Source of the DNA: Apostichopus japonicus
Lineage: Eukaryota; Echinodermata; Holothuroidea; Aspidochirotida; Stichopodidae
Assembly (NCBI RefSeq): GCF_037975245.1
Contig: NC_092576.1
Location: 3,417,001-3,481,000 of the forward strand
Direction: 5' to 3'
DNA length: 64,000 nt
Part shown: positions 11,224 through 23,519 of the stretch, piece by piece
How the letters are laid out: every line of letters begins with the position of its first letter
How positions within the stretch are numbered: the stretch's first letter is position 1
The notes under the pieces: generated by a model
What the model was told of the DNA's origin: nothing
Seen by the model: the letters and a program-made list of their open reading frames with translations, nothing else
Databases searched by the model: none
Translations under genes and position numbers: made by a program

Positions 11224-14200
11224 TTGAAATCGGTTGGAGACAAACTTACTGATGCAGATTACGCTAAGGAGGTAAGGAGGCGTATATGACTCACCAAATT
11301 ACTAATTTGTAGACTTTTAGTTGCAATTACATGGCCAAAGACTAATAACAGCAATCCCTGGCTTACTTATACTTTATATTAATAGCAGGACAATTTACTA
11401 AATATATTTCATTTGGTCATGCTGTACATGTGCATGTAAATATAAGTTTGAGATCATCAGGATAACATTAACACAAAATGTATGTATCACTTTCAATGTT
11501 AATGTATGTTACTGAAATACTACATACACGTAACCCAAGTACACATTTCCAACTTCTTTGCACTCTTGCAGGCCTATAAAGGAAGTGTGTCAAGAATGAT
11601 AAATTGCGACTATTATTGAGAATTATTGAGAACTTGTGTGTTACACTCCCAACTGAAGTATGCAGCAGGCTCCATGAATGCACGCATCAAGCTCATAGAT
11701 TAGTTGTACTTTACACTCTGCAGTAGCCCTTAGACACAACTGGAAGAAAAACTAGTGCACTTTCCACAATTCTCTTGTGATACGGGCAGTTTGTTTGCAA
11801 TTTTCTTATAAATTGTTAGGACTATTCGCTTAATTTGGGCACACTTCCTTATATCACACACATGTAGAAAAAGCATGCTGCATGGGTCTGGAGTGCTCAT
11901 GGATACATTGTGCGCAGTATGAAATGTGTTCAAAACGTTTCATAAAGATCAAATTTTCTCCTTCTGGGGCACACTTCTTTAGCTTACACATATGCAGATA
12001 AAGTGTGTGGTACACTTCTGGAGTGAGCACATATAGAATTCGTCCAGTTTGCAATTTGTTTAAAATGTCGGAAAATGTGCACATCCCCATCTTCCACAAG
12101 GCAAGCAGCATTTGCAAACTGAGAACAGTAAGTTTGTGTAATATGCACTCCCCCATATTGTGGGAAATTAACAATCGGGGGATATTACCTAAAGTGATTT
12201 CTCTCTTCTAAATGTATCAAATAGAATGAATCAGTTAATTTGATCATATAACGACTATGCGGACATGCATGTCGAATGTCCTGCAACGATAGGAACATGT
12301 CAAATGTATTTGGTTTTTTGCCATAGTGAAATTTTATAATATTCATTCATCGGTTATTCCAGGTATGTACATATATTTGAACTTGCTTGACATTGGGATA
12401 TGCAGCCTGTGATCCATTTTTCTAATAGGGAATCATCTCTGCATCTGAGGGTCAGAATCAAGTATAGCTAATAAAAATGGTATCCATGAATACAGTTTAT
12501 CAACTGGCCATCTTTTAACTGCATTTATAGTTGTATAAATCTTCCCTTTGCAAATGCGGTGTGTATGTCTGATAGAGATGATTGAGCATTTAGGGTGGAT
12601 GGAATGAGAAAAAGAACTTGAAGAGAGCCAAAGAAAGAAAGGAAACACAGCAGGGGGGGGGGGGTGGACTTAAGGGAGGAAAGGGAAGAGTGGAGGGCAT
12701 GTATTACATGAAATACGGCCTGTATAAAAGTATGTCGGTGTATACTGTGTGAATAGGAAGGGGAGGGGTAAAAGAGTTTCAGTTTAAAACTATGTAGCTA
12801 GTAATGAAGGTAAGGGTAAAGGAAGCATGTGAGTGGGAAGAGAAATGCATGGTCAATTTAGGTTCCATAATTCTCAGTTTAATTCTTACAAATTGTATGG
12901 CATCGTCAGTGAATTAACTTTTGTCAGAGGAGACAAAAGATCAAATAACATACATGTACATATCAATCTAGTTAATTGGAAAATATTTGATCAATATATA
13001 CAATTAGTATTAGGGATAGATATTTAATTGATACAGCTGAACCCACCCAATCCCCCCCCCCCCCTCCCCTTTTCACACACACCAAACATATATATATGTT
13101 AGTACAAATTGCACACTGTGCTAGTCAATCTGCAGGTTCACATAAAACTCATAAGTCCTTTCTACGTGCTTACATAGTTGCAGTTTTTGTGCTCACTTTA
13201 CACTTTGTGTGCTCAAAGAGACACTAAAAGAGTAGCTGCACCAAGACTAGAAAATGTGCACAAGACAGGTTAACACTTGAAAACTTACACACAAGTTGCG
13301 GTCAGTACTTAACCAGTATATTACATCCGCGTTGAAAGGGCAAACCATCTGCGTGCCTGCACTTTAACTTATACCTGGGATGAAAAACATTTTACTTTGA
13401 AGGAGGTAAATAAAAGTAGTTTGAACTTATCAAAGCGATTGATACAATAGGTGCAATAATTTATTGTTTAAGCCCTACCCATCTTAACATTTACCAGGAT
13501 GTTTTAACTTTTTGTGTAATACAGTCTGACAATATTCTGGAATATAACTGACATTGTGGTCAATGTAATGTAAGCATATATGTGTTTCATCATAGTGTAG
13601 GCTACAAACCAGTAATGCACAGACATTAGTAGCTATTGTGGAACTACTCACAAGCTGTCACAATCATGTAAAATTGTGTGGACTAAGATAACATATATTG
13701 AAAATATTACCTCAAACTTTAGCCTGCCAATAATACACACGTGCTAATTTTTAGTGAACAGTTCAAAGGTTGAATAAATTTTAAGATATAAAAAAAGAAA
13801 CAGGTACATTAAAATTTTGTAAAATAAAATTTTCTGTGCAAAATGAAATAGTCTATAACTAAGTAATCAAATTGGTAAAACAAGATTGAAGTGAATCTAG
13901 TTACAATAATTTAACATACTTACTACCAAAAATATCCTAACAACCTTCACACATGTATTTTTATTAAGTGGACGTGTCACTCTGTGAGCGAATTGTTTCA
14001 AATAAATAGTATAACATTGCTTTAGCTTAATTAATATTGTGTAACAAAGTTTCTTTATTATATGCAATATACCAACTTCATACAATTCTTTCCTCTAAAT
14101 GTTGACAATTAAAGAGAAAATTCTGCCACTGATTGAATGTAATAGACAATATAACCTCTACTTCCATGTCATGGGAGACATTTGAAGAAAATAATGAAAG

Positions 14201-15129
14201 GAAGACAGAATGAGTGTAACTTATCATTATCTGAAGACAGATATACAATATGCATTATTTTTATTCAGAAAATATTTCTTATATTTGAAAGTTGTTGCTT
14301 TCCTTGAAATTTGTGTTTGGAAGAAAGTTTGGTTTGTATTGTCTACAGCTTTTTCAATAGTGTCAAACAACAAGAGCGCAAAAATAAAAAATAAAAAGAT
14401 TACAAATTTAATTCGAAAATTCAACTTCTCCACCTTGGCAGCAATTTCTTTCATTTATTTCACTTTTTAATTTGATATAAAATGCCTTATAGTTTTCTTG
14501 TTTTGTTTTTCTGTTACACAGGTCGGAGCATTCAGGAAACACTATAGGTAAGACATTAATTCACTAATAATCTTTAAATTTATTCAGGGATACCAATGTT
14601 CAGTATCACATACTTATGGGTACTTTGAATTGTGTCTGCAATACAAACACTGTTACATATTCAATGATGTGTATCCAACCAATATTATACAAGTACAGAT
14701 GAGGGTGTGATGCTTTGTTGACAGTTATCAGCATAAAGTAGAAAACCAATATATTCAACCTAAGCAGACATGTGAAGAGAGTATATGTTTCATGCATTAC
14801 ATTAACGTAGATATGTAGCTGCCATGATGGGAATTTGCCATCATACATGTCTCATTAGGACTGCTCTCTATATGACAGCATCATTATAAAAAAAATCACT
14901 GCGAACCAGAATGTTGTTTTATAGAGACATTGAATACCATTAATGGTAACTGCAGGCTCCCAACGTGCAGAAGAACATTGCTATGATGGATAGTTTATTG
15001 ATTTGGCATATTGTCGTCCAGTATTTTGCACATATGAGATGACCGTGTTTTGTTACCACGTTCATTCATTGTTTTCTCTACAGAAAAAAACCATGGCAGC
15101 AGGAGAGAAGAAGGTCAGAGTTGACATGA
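11224..15129 (+). CDS. 3' end of an unrecognised small basic protein (three exons)
   Basis: Three exon-like blocks join in frame: 11224-11271 (after TTTTTTAG, before GTAAGG), 14522-14547 (after ACACAG, before GTAAGA) and 15084-15129 (after CTACAG, ending TGA). They encode about 39 codons: LKSVGDKLTDADYAKE, then VGAFRKHYR, then KKPWQQERRRSELT. All four splice sites match consensus and the phases agree (0, then 2), which is unlikely by chance. The tail is short, basic and ends in an arginine-rich stretch. I do not recognise it. A distant resemblance to the basic tail of ribosomal protein S21-like proteins is only a guess. Upstream exons are not identified and may lie left of the minisatellite or outside the window. 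Confidence 0.55.
11272..14521. other. Putative 3.2-kb intron of the small gene
   Basis: Lies between the putative exons at 11224-11271 and 14522-14547. It is AT-rich with short homopolymer runs (G near 12653, C near 13052). No repeats with clear ends and no coding stretch are seen. Overlapping short frames on both strands near 11854-12211 and 14210-14470 have no coding character. Confidence 0.4.
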
Positions 15130-15274
15130 ATAGCTGTAGGATGATTCTCATTTCAATCTACAATGAAACAAGGTTCTGAGCTATTATGTTGCTGATTCAA
15201 CACTTCTACTTCCTCAGAAAGTGACCCTGGAGTCTATCAGAATTTCAACTTCTTGAACACCTTGTTGTTTATAC

Positions 15275-16390
15275 GGAAGCAGGACACTTCGCCCAACAAC
15301 CATTTCGCCCAACTGCCATTTCGCCCAACCTTACCATTTCGCCCAACCAGCCTGGTCATTTCGCCCAACCAGCCTGGTCATTTCGCCCAACCGGCCTGGT
15401 CATTTCGCCCAACCAGCCTGGTCATTTCGCCCAACCAGTCTGGTCATTTCGCCCAACCTTGATTAAATATGATATTTCAAAAGGAAACGTTCGGGAATAT
15501 ACGAACCGAATATTAAGGAAACTTGAGGATTGATCAGTGTGTTAGGGGTTAGGTTTGATAGTAAACGTTCGAATATTAAGGAATATTAAGGAAACTTGAA
15601 GTCCTTTACTTTGTATAACTTTAGTAAGGAAACGTTCGGGAATTTTTAACGTTACAGGATACGAACCGAATATTAAGGAATCTTGAGGATGGATCAGTGT
15701 TTTAGGGGTTAGGTTTGATAGGTTTGATATAGTAAACGTTCGGGAATTGTTAACGTTACGGGATACGAACCGAGTATTAAGGAAACTTGAAGTCGTGGTT
15801 AAATTGATTACATATGTGATTACATATGTGGTTACATTGATAAAGTGGTTACATTGATTAAATATAGTAATTCAATATTACGGACGGGTTTTATATATAT
15901 TTTTTTTCAATTTAATAAGGAAACGTTCGGGAACTGTTAGTCAGTAGGATGGATCAGTGTTTTAGGGGTTAGGTTGATAGGTTTTTATGAAGACCAATTC
16001 CCCTGTGTTTGTATAATAATATAACTTCCATTGTATGCGTAAACGCCTAAAGTAGTGTAATCCTCCCATTATACCCGAAATAACTGCTCAGACTCCGATT
16101 GATATCGAGCAGACCTCACTTTTTTATTTACCTATTACGAAGTAACCTAACCCAAAATAAATCAAATTGAACTAGTGGAATAGAAAAAGTAATATTATTC
16201 TGACTGAATATTAGAAAAAAATAAGGTTGGGCAAAATGACTATGATGGTTGGGCGAAATGACCATGCTGGTTGGGCGAAATGACTATGATGGTTGGGCGA
16301 AATGACCATGCTGGTTGGGCGAAATGACCAGACTGGTTGGGCGAAATGGCAGTTGGGCGAAATGGTTGTTGGGCGAAGTGACTAGAAAGC
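15275..16390. mobile_element. Foldback/TU-like element with tandem-repeat inverted termini
   Basis: The left part (about 15284-15460) is a tandem array of CATTTCGCCCAACC-type units. The right part (about 16218-16381) is the same array in inverted orientation. The outermost units match in order (CACTTCGCCCAACAACC, then ATTTCGCCCAACTGCC). The octamer GTTTATAC flanks the element at 15267-15274 and 16391-16398, a likely 8-bp target duplication. The centre (15470-16200) has several imperfect copies of a unit containing GGAAACGTTCGGGAA and ACGAACCGAATATTAAGGAA. Long inverted termini made of short tandem repeats, with an 8-bp duplication, define foldback elements and the sea-urchin TU elements. No coding capacity is seen. 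Confidence 0.8.
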
Positions 16391-18038
16391 GTTTATACAG
16401 CAACTCAAGAATGTCATGTAATCAAGTTTTCTCATTGTTAATTTTCTTTGTCAGATATTGTTATGAATCTCAGAGTAAAACCCTCAGTTAAGTTGCAGCT
16501 GAAACATTGTTCCATTTACTTTAATGAACCTTATATCTGAGCTAACTGTTTGTGGAATTCCCCTTTGGTTATTGTTTATATCATAAATATCTTTTTATTA
16601 ATTATGACAGTATTTCTATAAAATTATTTGATTTTACAATTATCAGTTTACGGAGAACGTTGAAAAGATAAGAAATATTGCCAATATCAATCTTGTTAAC
16701 TAAACAATAATTTGTGGATGGCTAGTGGAGTTGTTCTTAAAAGTAGTCAAATCAAGTTTCTCCCAAACGTCTTCAATTCCCAGACATAGGTAATAAAATG
16801 CTACAGCTTCACCCACGGATCCACACCTAGACTGTAAGTTAATTCCTCCCGGTAATGTATTTCTGTACCTTAAAGGTGCTTCAATAACACCCCCGGAAGT
16901 GGATCAATATAGGTAGTCTGTGATGTCATAGTGGCAGATGCCCCTCAAAAATAATTGTTTGTTCTCGCATTCTTAAAATACACCTGTGTTAAATATTTTC
17001 TTAGTTTTCAAACTTCTCATCATTTGTAACTTAGTCAACATGCCACCTACATAAACTGTTATTTTTCTCATTGGGTATATGAATTTTACACTATAATTAC
17101 GATTTAAAAAAAAAATTGTGGGCCAAATTTCATTATGAAATCATTTAAGTGTGCAGTACCAGATGCATAAAGTTTCACCACTTATCCACAACACAAACTG
17201 TATAAGGATGCTTTGAACTAAAGATACAGGAGATGTCCAGTAATTCTATCACACAGTGAACTCAGCTACCAGAAAATGAATATGCGTTTATGTCAATGTC
17301 ATTTTATGTGAATCGTCTCGAACAGAGCCCATGTACTTGTTCCTGTCTTCATGTTTGCTTTTAGAGAATTATTGAGAATGCATTATCAAATGAAAACATT
17401 ATGTACAGGTAATTTTAAATTATTTTTAGCTTCAGAAAAATGAACATCATATTAACTTTATATGAGTTCATTATCTATTAATTATCTTTTGCTTCCAATA
17501 AGATATGATATCATTTAACTTTTACCTATTTCCAACATTGATATACCTAAGTATAAAATGGGATTCCCTGTTGTTATATTAGCTTGTTAAATTAAGTCTT
17601 CTCTTTTGCTGTTAAATTAACACCATGACTAATTAATAAGTTTCAACAATCAGGCTCTTCTCTAGGTTTCTCTTGTCTTTTCTATGGAAGACAGATGCTC
17701 ATAATTCCTGATTGAATTATATGTAAATAATGTAAATTAATAATAATACGTGACTATATCATCATCTTATCTTAAGCTGTATATAATTTTTCCGTAAGAA
17801 TAACTACGCTTGCTCTCCTGTCAATAACAACTGGACTCGGTGTTCATACATGCATACTGCAAAATTATTCAACTTAGACCTAGCTTTGTTAAAGTACTAG
17901 TATTTGTTTAGAGATTAACGCTTTCGTTAACGTTTCAAATACCAGCTGTTAAAATAACCTCAACGAACTGACGTCACGGTCTTGCGATAGTTTTGATCTG
18001 TGTTAATGTTGCAATTCACTCTGTGTGATTTTGTAGAT

Positions 18039-18088
<50 letters not shown>

Positions 18089-18668
18089 GCGGGAACGTCA
18101 CATTTGTTAATTGCACTCTTATTGTACTCTTTGGTTGATTTCTTCTAATGTACTATTTCAATGCAATCAAACATTACAATAACTAATGGAAAGAAAAACA
18201 AAAGAGAGGTATCTTGTCTTTTATTTGCTTCTTATATATTGTTCTTGAATTCTGCTCGTGCATTTTCCCGTAGACTTATTTCGATTATTTCATTAATTAA
18301 TTTAATGACTAACGTGGCACTCATTAAATTTTTCCATGCAATAGAGCCAATAACACACATACAGATAAAATGACCTTCACTAATTCAATGTGTAAAGCAA
18401 GGGAACTGCAGCCCAACATAATGTTCACGATCAATCCATTCTGTCTCAAAGCTCAGCAAGGAACGGAGCCGTATTCCGGAAGAAACCCGTCATCTTCTGA
18501 ACACTCATATTAACGGAACATCTTTTACTCACACCGTTTGATGACACGGTACAGACATCGCCATTGGCACGATTCAGTTGACAGCAGTAATCAGCTAAAA
18601 CTTGGCAAAAGTTTGTCGCGGACTGCAGGATGTCACATCCCAGTCAAATGTAACTGCAGGGTATTTGG
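16391..18668. other. Non-coding AT-rich stretch
   Basis: No exon or bounded element was identified here. The stretch contains the TA microsatellite at 18044-18085. It may include the 3' flank of the small gene ending at 15129. Confidence 0.4.
18044..18085. repeat. (TA)n microsatellite
   Basis: About 21 uninterrupted TA dinucleotides. Confidence 0.95.
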
Positions 18669-19050
18669 TCATAGTCTGATGTACATCATATACACAACAT
18701 TGAAGTCATCCTCCACCAGAGCGTCATTTTGACAGCCAGCGTCGTGTTGCATTACCAAAAACATTACGTCGTCACCTTTACGAAATGTCACAGTGCCGTC
18801 ACTATGTTCCTCGATGGAATCGATACGTTGGACTGCGTTTCGGTTCGTGTCAAAAGGAACCATGACAGCCTTGTCGTCATCGGAAAATATTGCAAGGGAC
18901 AACATCCTGTGACGATTATCAGAGACAAACGGCATCGTGATGCCCATGTAACGACTCTCAGTAGAGACACTATCTCTGAGTTTGTTATCCATTTCGGCCT
19001 CCAGTGTGCGATCATTAATACATTGGTAGGTAACTGTAACTTTGAGACTG
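18669..19050 (-). CDS. Possible exon or gene fragment, interrupted by a hAT element
   Basis: About 125 codons are open on the minus strand, ending at a stop at 18669. Composition is protein-like, with segments such as YMGITMPFVSDNRHRML and GTVTFRKGDDVMFLV. I do not recognise the family. The frame is cut upstream by the hAT transposon that begins at 19059. If that element and one target copy are removed, the frame continues for roughly 20 more codons to about 21811. The opposite strand is also open here, so an accidental frame is possible. It may be a degraded exon. Confidence 0.25.
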
Positions 19051-19214
19051 GTCATACTCATGGGCGTCAATCCTGGGGGGACGGGGGACACGCCCCCCCC
19101 CACATTTTGATGGGTGTGGGACACACTATCAAATGTCCCTCCCCCCCCCCCACACACACATTTGGAAAAAGAGTAGTGTCGTGGCTCTGTTTGGTCAGAG
19201 CTTACACATCTCAG

Positions 19215-19646
19215 GATTCATATAATCGAATATCAATCAATGTTGTTGAATGGAGAATTCCACCCAGATCTCGTGAGTTCTCCGGCAATCTTAAGCTTAG
19301 TCTGCCTTTCTTTCGAGGCCAGTTCCAGTCGTTGTCGGTTGAAGGGTATAGACAAATATTCAAGTTGATGAATCCAGCGGTACGGGCTATGCTTGGTGAA
19401 GTCGAAGCTCTCTTGCGGTTGCTCCTCGTCTCCCCCGCCAGTTCAACGGAAGCCCAGAAATCTATTAGTGCTTTGAGGCGTTTGAAGACATGGCTACGGA
19501 GCACCATAACTCAACAGAGGCTGAACCATGTGATGGTGTGCCATACTCACCGCGAGCGTCTAGCCCAGTTGAAGCCTGAGGAGTTGGCAGAGAAGTTCGT
19601 TGGTTCCTCGGATTACAGACGCCGCATCTTCGGGCGATTCCAGTAG
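19215..19646 (+). pseudogene. hAT transposase C-terminal fragment
   Basis: The open frame ending with a stop at 19644-19646 contains the hAT C-terminal dimerisation region. The block SALRRLKTWLRSTITQQRLN is followed by a run of HTHRERLAQL type and ends in RRRIFGRF. This matches the conserved tail of hAT transposases of the ZMYM1-like group. Upstream, the usual ERSFSALRR is altered (AQKSISALRR), and the BED finger and most of the catalytic core are missing. The frame is open back to 18729, but the part before about 19200 is terminal repeat or flanking DNA. It is a decayed transposase inside the element 19059-21741. Confidence 0.8.
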
Positions 19647-19868
19647 AAAACTAGTGCGCTCCGTCATTATCATAAGAGACAGCGCTTCATAGCTATAAAG
19701 CCAAAGCCTGTACATATTTGTTGTTTAGTTGTAGATGGTGTTTCAAAGACGGTGCCCGTTCCCTAATATTGGGGAAATGAAATAGGGAGAATATTCCGCA
19801 GGGCATCTCATGTTACCTTGTCGTTGGGTGATACCGGAGTTTACCACAGGGAGAACAATGGGTACACG

Positions 19869-20766
19869 CAGGGACGTCGCTAGAGGGGGTGTGGGGGGTG
19901 TGTCTCACCCCCAAACTTGGTAAACCTGACGAAAGTTGGAAAAATTTCCGACTGTCGCATTCAAAAAGTTTATTCCTGTGATTTTGCATGACCTAAAAAT
20001 TGAAAAAATATCGGTCAAAATTGACCTTTAATCAGTCATATTTAACACGTTTTCCTTGGCACTTTGAGAAATTGTATCTCGCGATTCTTATACTCCACCG
20101 TACAAAACATCGTATGATTTTGAATACTCCAAAAACACAATGCCTAATAGAACTACCGTCATAGGTGTAGGAGCCCAATTTGATGGGGGGGGGGGGGGTG
20201 GGCTGTATGGACTTGCCGCAAAACATAACCAAAATTTTTCGCGCGCTCCGCGCGCGTTCGACAAATTGCTGTGCATATATATCATATAGGCATGCATCGA
20301 TTTTTAAATAGCATATCAATAAACATACAATCATTTTCCGTGTTATTACCCTTCCATATTTCTTAGAATTATTGGGGAAGTCGTTACAATATTAACGGTA
20401 ATAGTAATATAAGATTAACCACTAAAAAACACATTGCAAATTATTTTTTTGCAGTAGGTGCCCGAAAAGTTATCAGCATAATGCCCGAATTTTCACCAAA
20501 ATATTTGGTTGGGGTGGGGGGGGGGGTTAATAAGTTTGTGAAATGAGTGCCAGTGGGTACAAATGTATCGAAAAAAGTTCGGAACCAAAATGCAGTCACG
20601 AAAGATTGGGTGTCTGACTGACACTGACCGTATCGTTGACGAGTAGCGCGAGGGTGGGGGGGGGGGGGGTACAAGGCAGCAGTCGGAATTTTCTGGCTTC
20701 AAAACCCATCCAGTTGGATTTTCAGCCACTACACCCCCCAATCAGCAGGCCTTAGCTACGTCCCTG
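19869..20766. mobile_element. hAT-type MITE nested in the hAT transposon
   Basis: The left end CAGGGACGTCGCTAGAGG and the inverted right end (CAGGGACGTAGCTAAGG) are related over about 16 bases. The flanking octamers GGTACACG and GGTAAAAG agree at 6 of 8 positions, consistent with an old 8-bp duplication. The interior has G/C homopolymer runs and no coding capacity. Confidence 0.7.
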
Positions 20767-21749
20767 GGTAAAAGGTGGTTACATAGTACGCCCCGACCAG
20801 AATTCACCCGATTACCAGATGCAGATCCACCTAGCAACCGAGGTAACTTGCGTGAGGACTCCAACGAACAACCACTGATTTATTTGGATGCCTTCATCAC
20901 TTTAGCCACCACTCACATGGGACCTATTCTAAGTCTGACAATACATGCGCATGTGTGAGGTCCTTAAAAATATAATTAAAGTGGTTTGTCTTGCCATCCT
21001 TGTTTCAAATTTCATAGAAATGTATTCTCGTAGACCTAGCAAAACATTTAAACTGACACAGTCCCATTGGAAGTGTGTCACGGGTGGCATTAAAAGTCAT
21101 TTATGGTTTAATATGCTGGCGTATGACGACTTTTGGCCAGGACGACAAGTCGAGAAACTCACATGCAGTCGCGGCGGGTAGCTTCCTTCGCCTATTATGT
21201 CCAGGGACATTGTGGGACATCGTTCCTATAGGCTTATATCAGTGAGGCCCTGGTGTCATTTCTTGACCGACTTGGTGCAAAAATTAAATGTGCCCATTTC
21301 GAAGTAAATTTATTCACAGATTGTTAGATGTCACGGGTTCGAACAAATGAGGGGTATTCTATCCTGAAACATAGGGCAAAATGGGGCTGGGGCTCCTGTT
21401 CGCCGCATCATTTGGCAACTTGCACTTAGTTGTAATGTTCATGTCAATTAGAATCACTATTAAATAAAAGAAATAATCCACCAAAAACTAAGGTCGCATG
21501 AACTTTATTGCAGATTTCCTGAGTGACGAATTTGTAATTTTCTCCAGAAATCACGCAACTAGATGGCTGCTTTCCAGCCTGGCAAGTGCCATCTCCAGCG
21601 ATCTGGCAAGTATTGAAATCTGAAATTTTCTTGGTACGCTGCGCGCCAACTGATGGTGGCGCTCCGCTTAGATAGTACTTACCGCCGGAATACTCGAATC
21701 GATCACGTCCCCCCACGTTTCATATCGGATCGACGCCCCTGGTCATACT

Positions 21750-22424
21750 TAATATTTTGCCTTGACCGTTTTGTCCCGACCCCACCATGCCCCTTGTCTG
21801 GCTATGCATACGCTACTATTATTAATTATTATATTAATATCGGCCTTTAGGCTACAGGGGATCGAATAGTAAATTAAGTTGACTAAGTGACTGGCTGACA
21901 AACTCATTTGTAACCCATTTGGAACATTTTTTAGTCCATACTGTGCTTTCATGATTCATTGCATTCACATCAGTATGAAGAGTATGAATATCCTGTTTCT
22001 ACCAGAAAAGGAAAGGAACTATGTTTACTGTCATTAAAAGTGCTTTGAAGCATTATATGGGAGGATAGTATATCGATTGGTATTATCATAATTATTGACC
22101 TTTTGCCAACTGGCTGGAATTGCCTAGCCGCAAAGCATGGTCATACTCTTTACTTTTACATGGTCCAATTAAATCGGTTGTCCATATTAAAATAGAATCA
22201 ACTTTAGGCCCCTACCTTTTACGGAGGGCTGTCGGGGGAGCTCCCGTGTAGGATATATCTTCCTCATAAACGAAATAAAGATCGTCGGGTAAGACTGACA
22301 CCCCTCCATATCGAGAATCCGATTCCATTTTCAGCTCGTTTTGGCCATTGGGTTGCACACGTTAGTTTGATACCAGTAGCATTTTTCTGTAACCGATTTT
22401 ACAAGCCTTAAGTCATGCATATAT
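21750..22424. other. Non-coding stretch between two hAT elements
   Basis: No gene recognised. A G-rich patch occurs at about 22222-22240. Confidence 0.4.
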
Positions 22425-23511
22425 CAGTGGCGGCGGAACCGGGGGGGGGGGGGGCTTTGGGGGGCTCAGCCCCCCAATGAAAAAGTTGAGGGGCAAATGC
22501 ATGATAAGCCCCCCCAATATTTACCAAGGCTCCGAAACGTGCATCTGCCCATTTTTCAATACATACTTGTCGATCTGTCCGATGCCCACGTATACTATAT
22601 AAGTGTAATAATTTTAGTAATTGCTGGGGGACCCTCGGCCCGTCCCCTGGCTATATACCACATTGTCACCCCAACCGCGTCTTCACGCCCCGTGAAAAGT
22701 GGAAGCAGTGAGTGTGAGTACCAGTAAGCGTAACACAACTTCGTCTTAGGCCAATGACTTGCCTCATTTCAGCCAGTTCTCCAACATCCCCTTACTTAGT
22801 GGCGGAGCGTCCATATATACAGTCAGTCGACAGACTCAAATTGACTGCTGGCGCCCTTTTCAGCTTTTCAATATACTTTTTACTTATTCGCTATTATTGA
22901 CTATTTTATTGCGCTCTCATATAGGCTACCTATTGACATTTGTCATATTCTGTTGGTGTAATTTTCCGACAAAATGGCGACGACACCTATTTATTCTCCG
23001 TTTATCTGCAAATTAGCAAGGCCCGGAAAGGGTCATTTCCTGCAATCTATAGGGAGTATCTTTACTCAAAATTTTTCTGTACGCTCCGCGCCAATCTGTG
23101 GTGGCGCTCCGCTTAGATAGTGTCGAAAGCGCCCCTACAGACCATTCTTGCCCCCCCCCCGACCAATACCCCTAGCTCCGCCACTGCCCTTACTACACTC
23201 AAAAACGTCTTTGCGAGTACACTACGAGTATAATAGCTACTCTCTTAAAACACCATCGAATATACAAATTACAATGTTTTTACAGACTTTTACGTGCAAT
23301 CTGAGAAATTGCAGACTTGAGACCCATATTTTAGGGCTAGGTATTCGCAGCATAAAACACACGGGAAGTGCCGTTTCCGGCCATCTGGGGGTTTGAAATA
23401 ACCCAAAATTTTCTTGTACGCTCCGCGCCAACCGATGGTGGCGCTCCGCTTAGATAGTCTCCACACATTAGCCCCCCCCCCCCCAATAATTTTTCCGTTC
23501 CGCCGCGCCTG
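22425..23511. mobile_element. hAT-type element, CAGTGGCGGCGGAAC ends
   Basis: The terminal repeats agree at 13 of 15 positions, and an exact 8-bp target duplication GCATATAT lies at 22417-22424 and 23512-23519. Long G and C runs lie just inside each end. It has no transposase frame. A younger hAT-type element at 22797-23186 is inserted in it. Confidence 0.9.
22797..23186. mobile_element. hAT-type MITE nested in 22425-23511
   Basis: The left end TAGTGGCGGAGC and right end GCTCCGCCACTG form inverted repeats with one mismatch at the first base. The octamer CCCTTACT is exact at 22789-22796 and 23187-23194. It is 390 bp with no coding capacity. Near its right end (23068-23121) it has the module CGCTCCGC...GGTGGCGCTCCGC, which also occurs in the host element at 23406-23458. 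Confidence 0.92.
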
Positions 23512-23519
23512 GCATATAT

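Larger units (their letters stand above)
19059..21741 (+). mobile_element. hAT transposon with transposase remnant and nested MITE
   Basis: The left end CATGGGCGTCAATCC and the reverse complement of the right end, CAGGGGCGTCGATCC, match at 13 of 15 bases. The octamer GTCATACT is perfect at 19051-19058 and 21742-21749. The element holds a C-terminal transposase remnant (about 19215-19646) and a second hAT-type element (19869-20766). Without the nested insert it is about 1.8 kb, too short for a full hAT gene, so this is an internally deleted, dead copy. The remaining stretch 20767-21741 is non-coding. Its right end (21580-21680) resembles the right parts of the hAT elements at 22425-23511. Confidence 0.85.
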
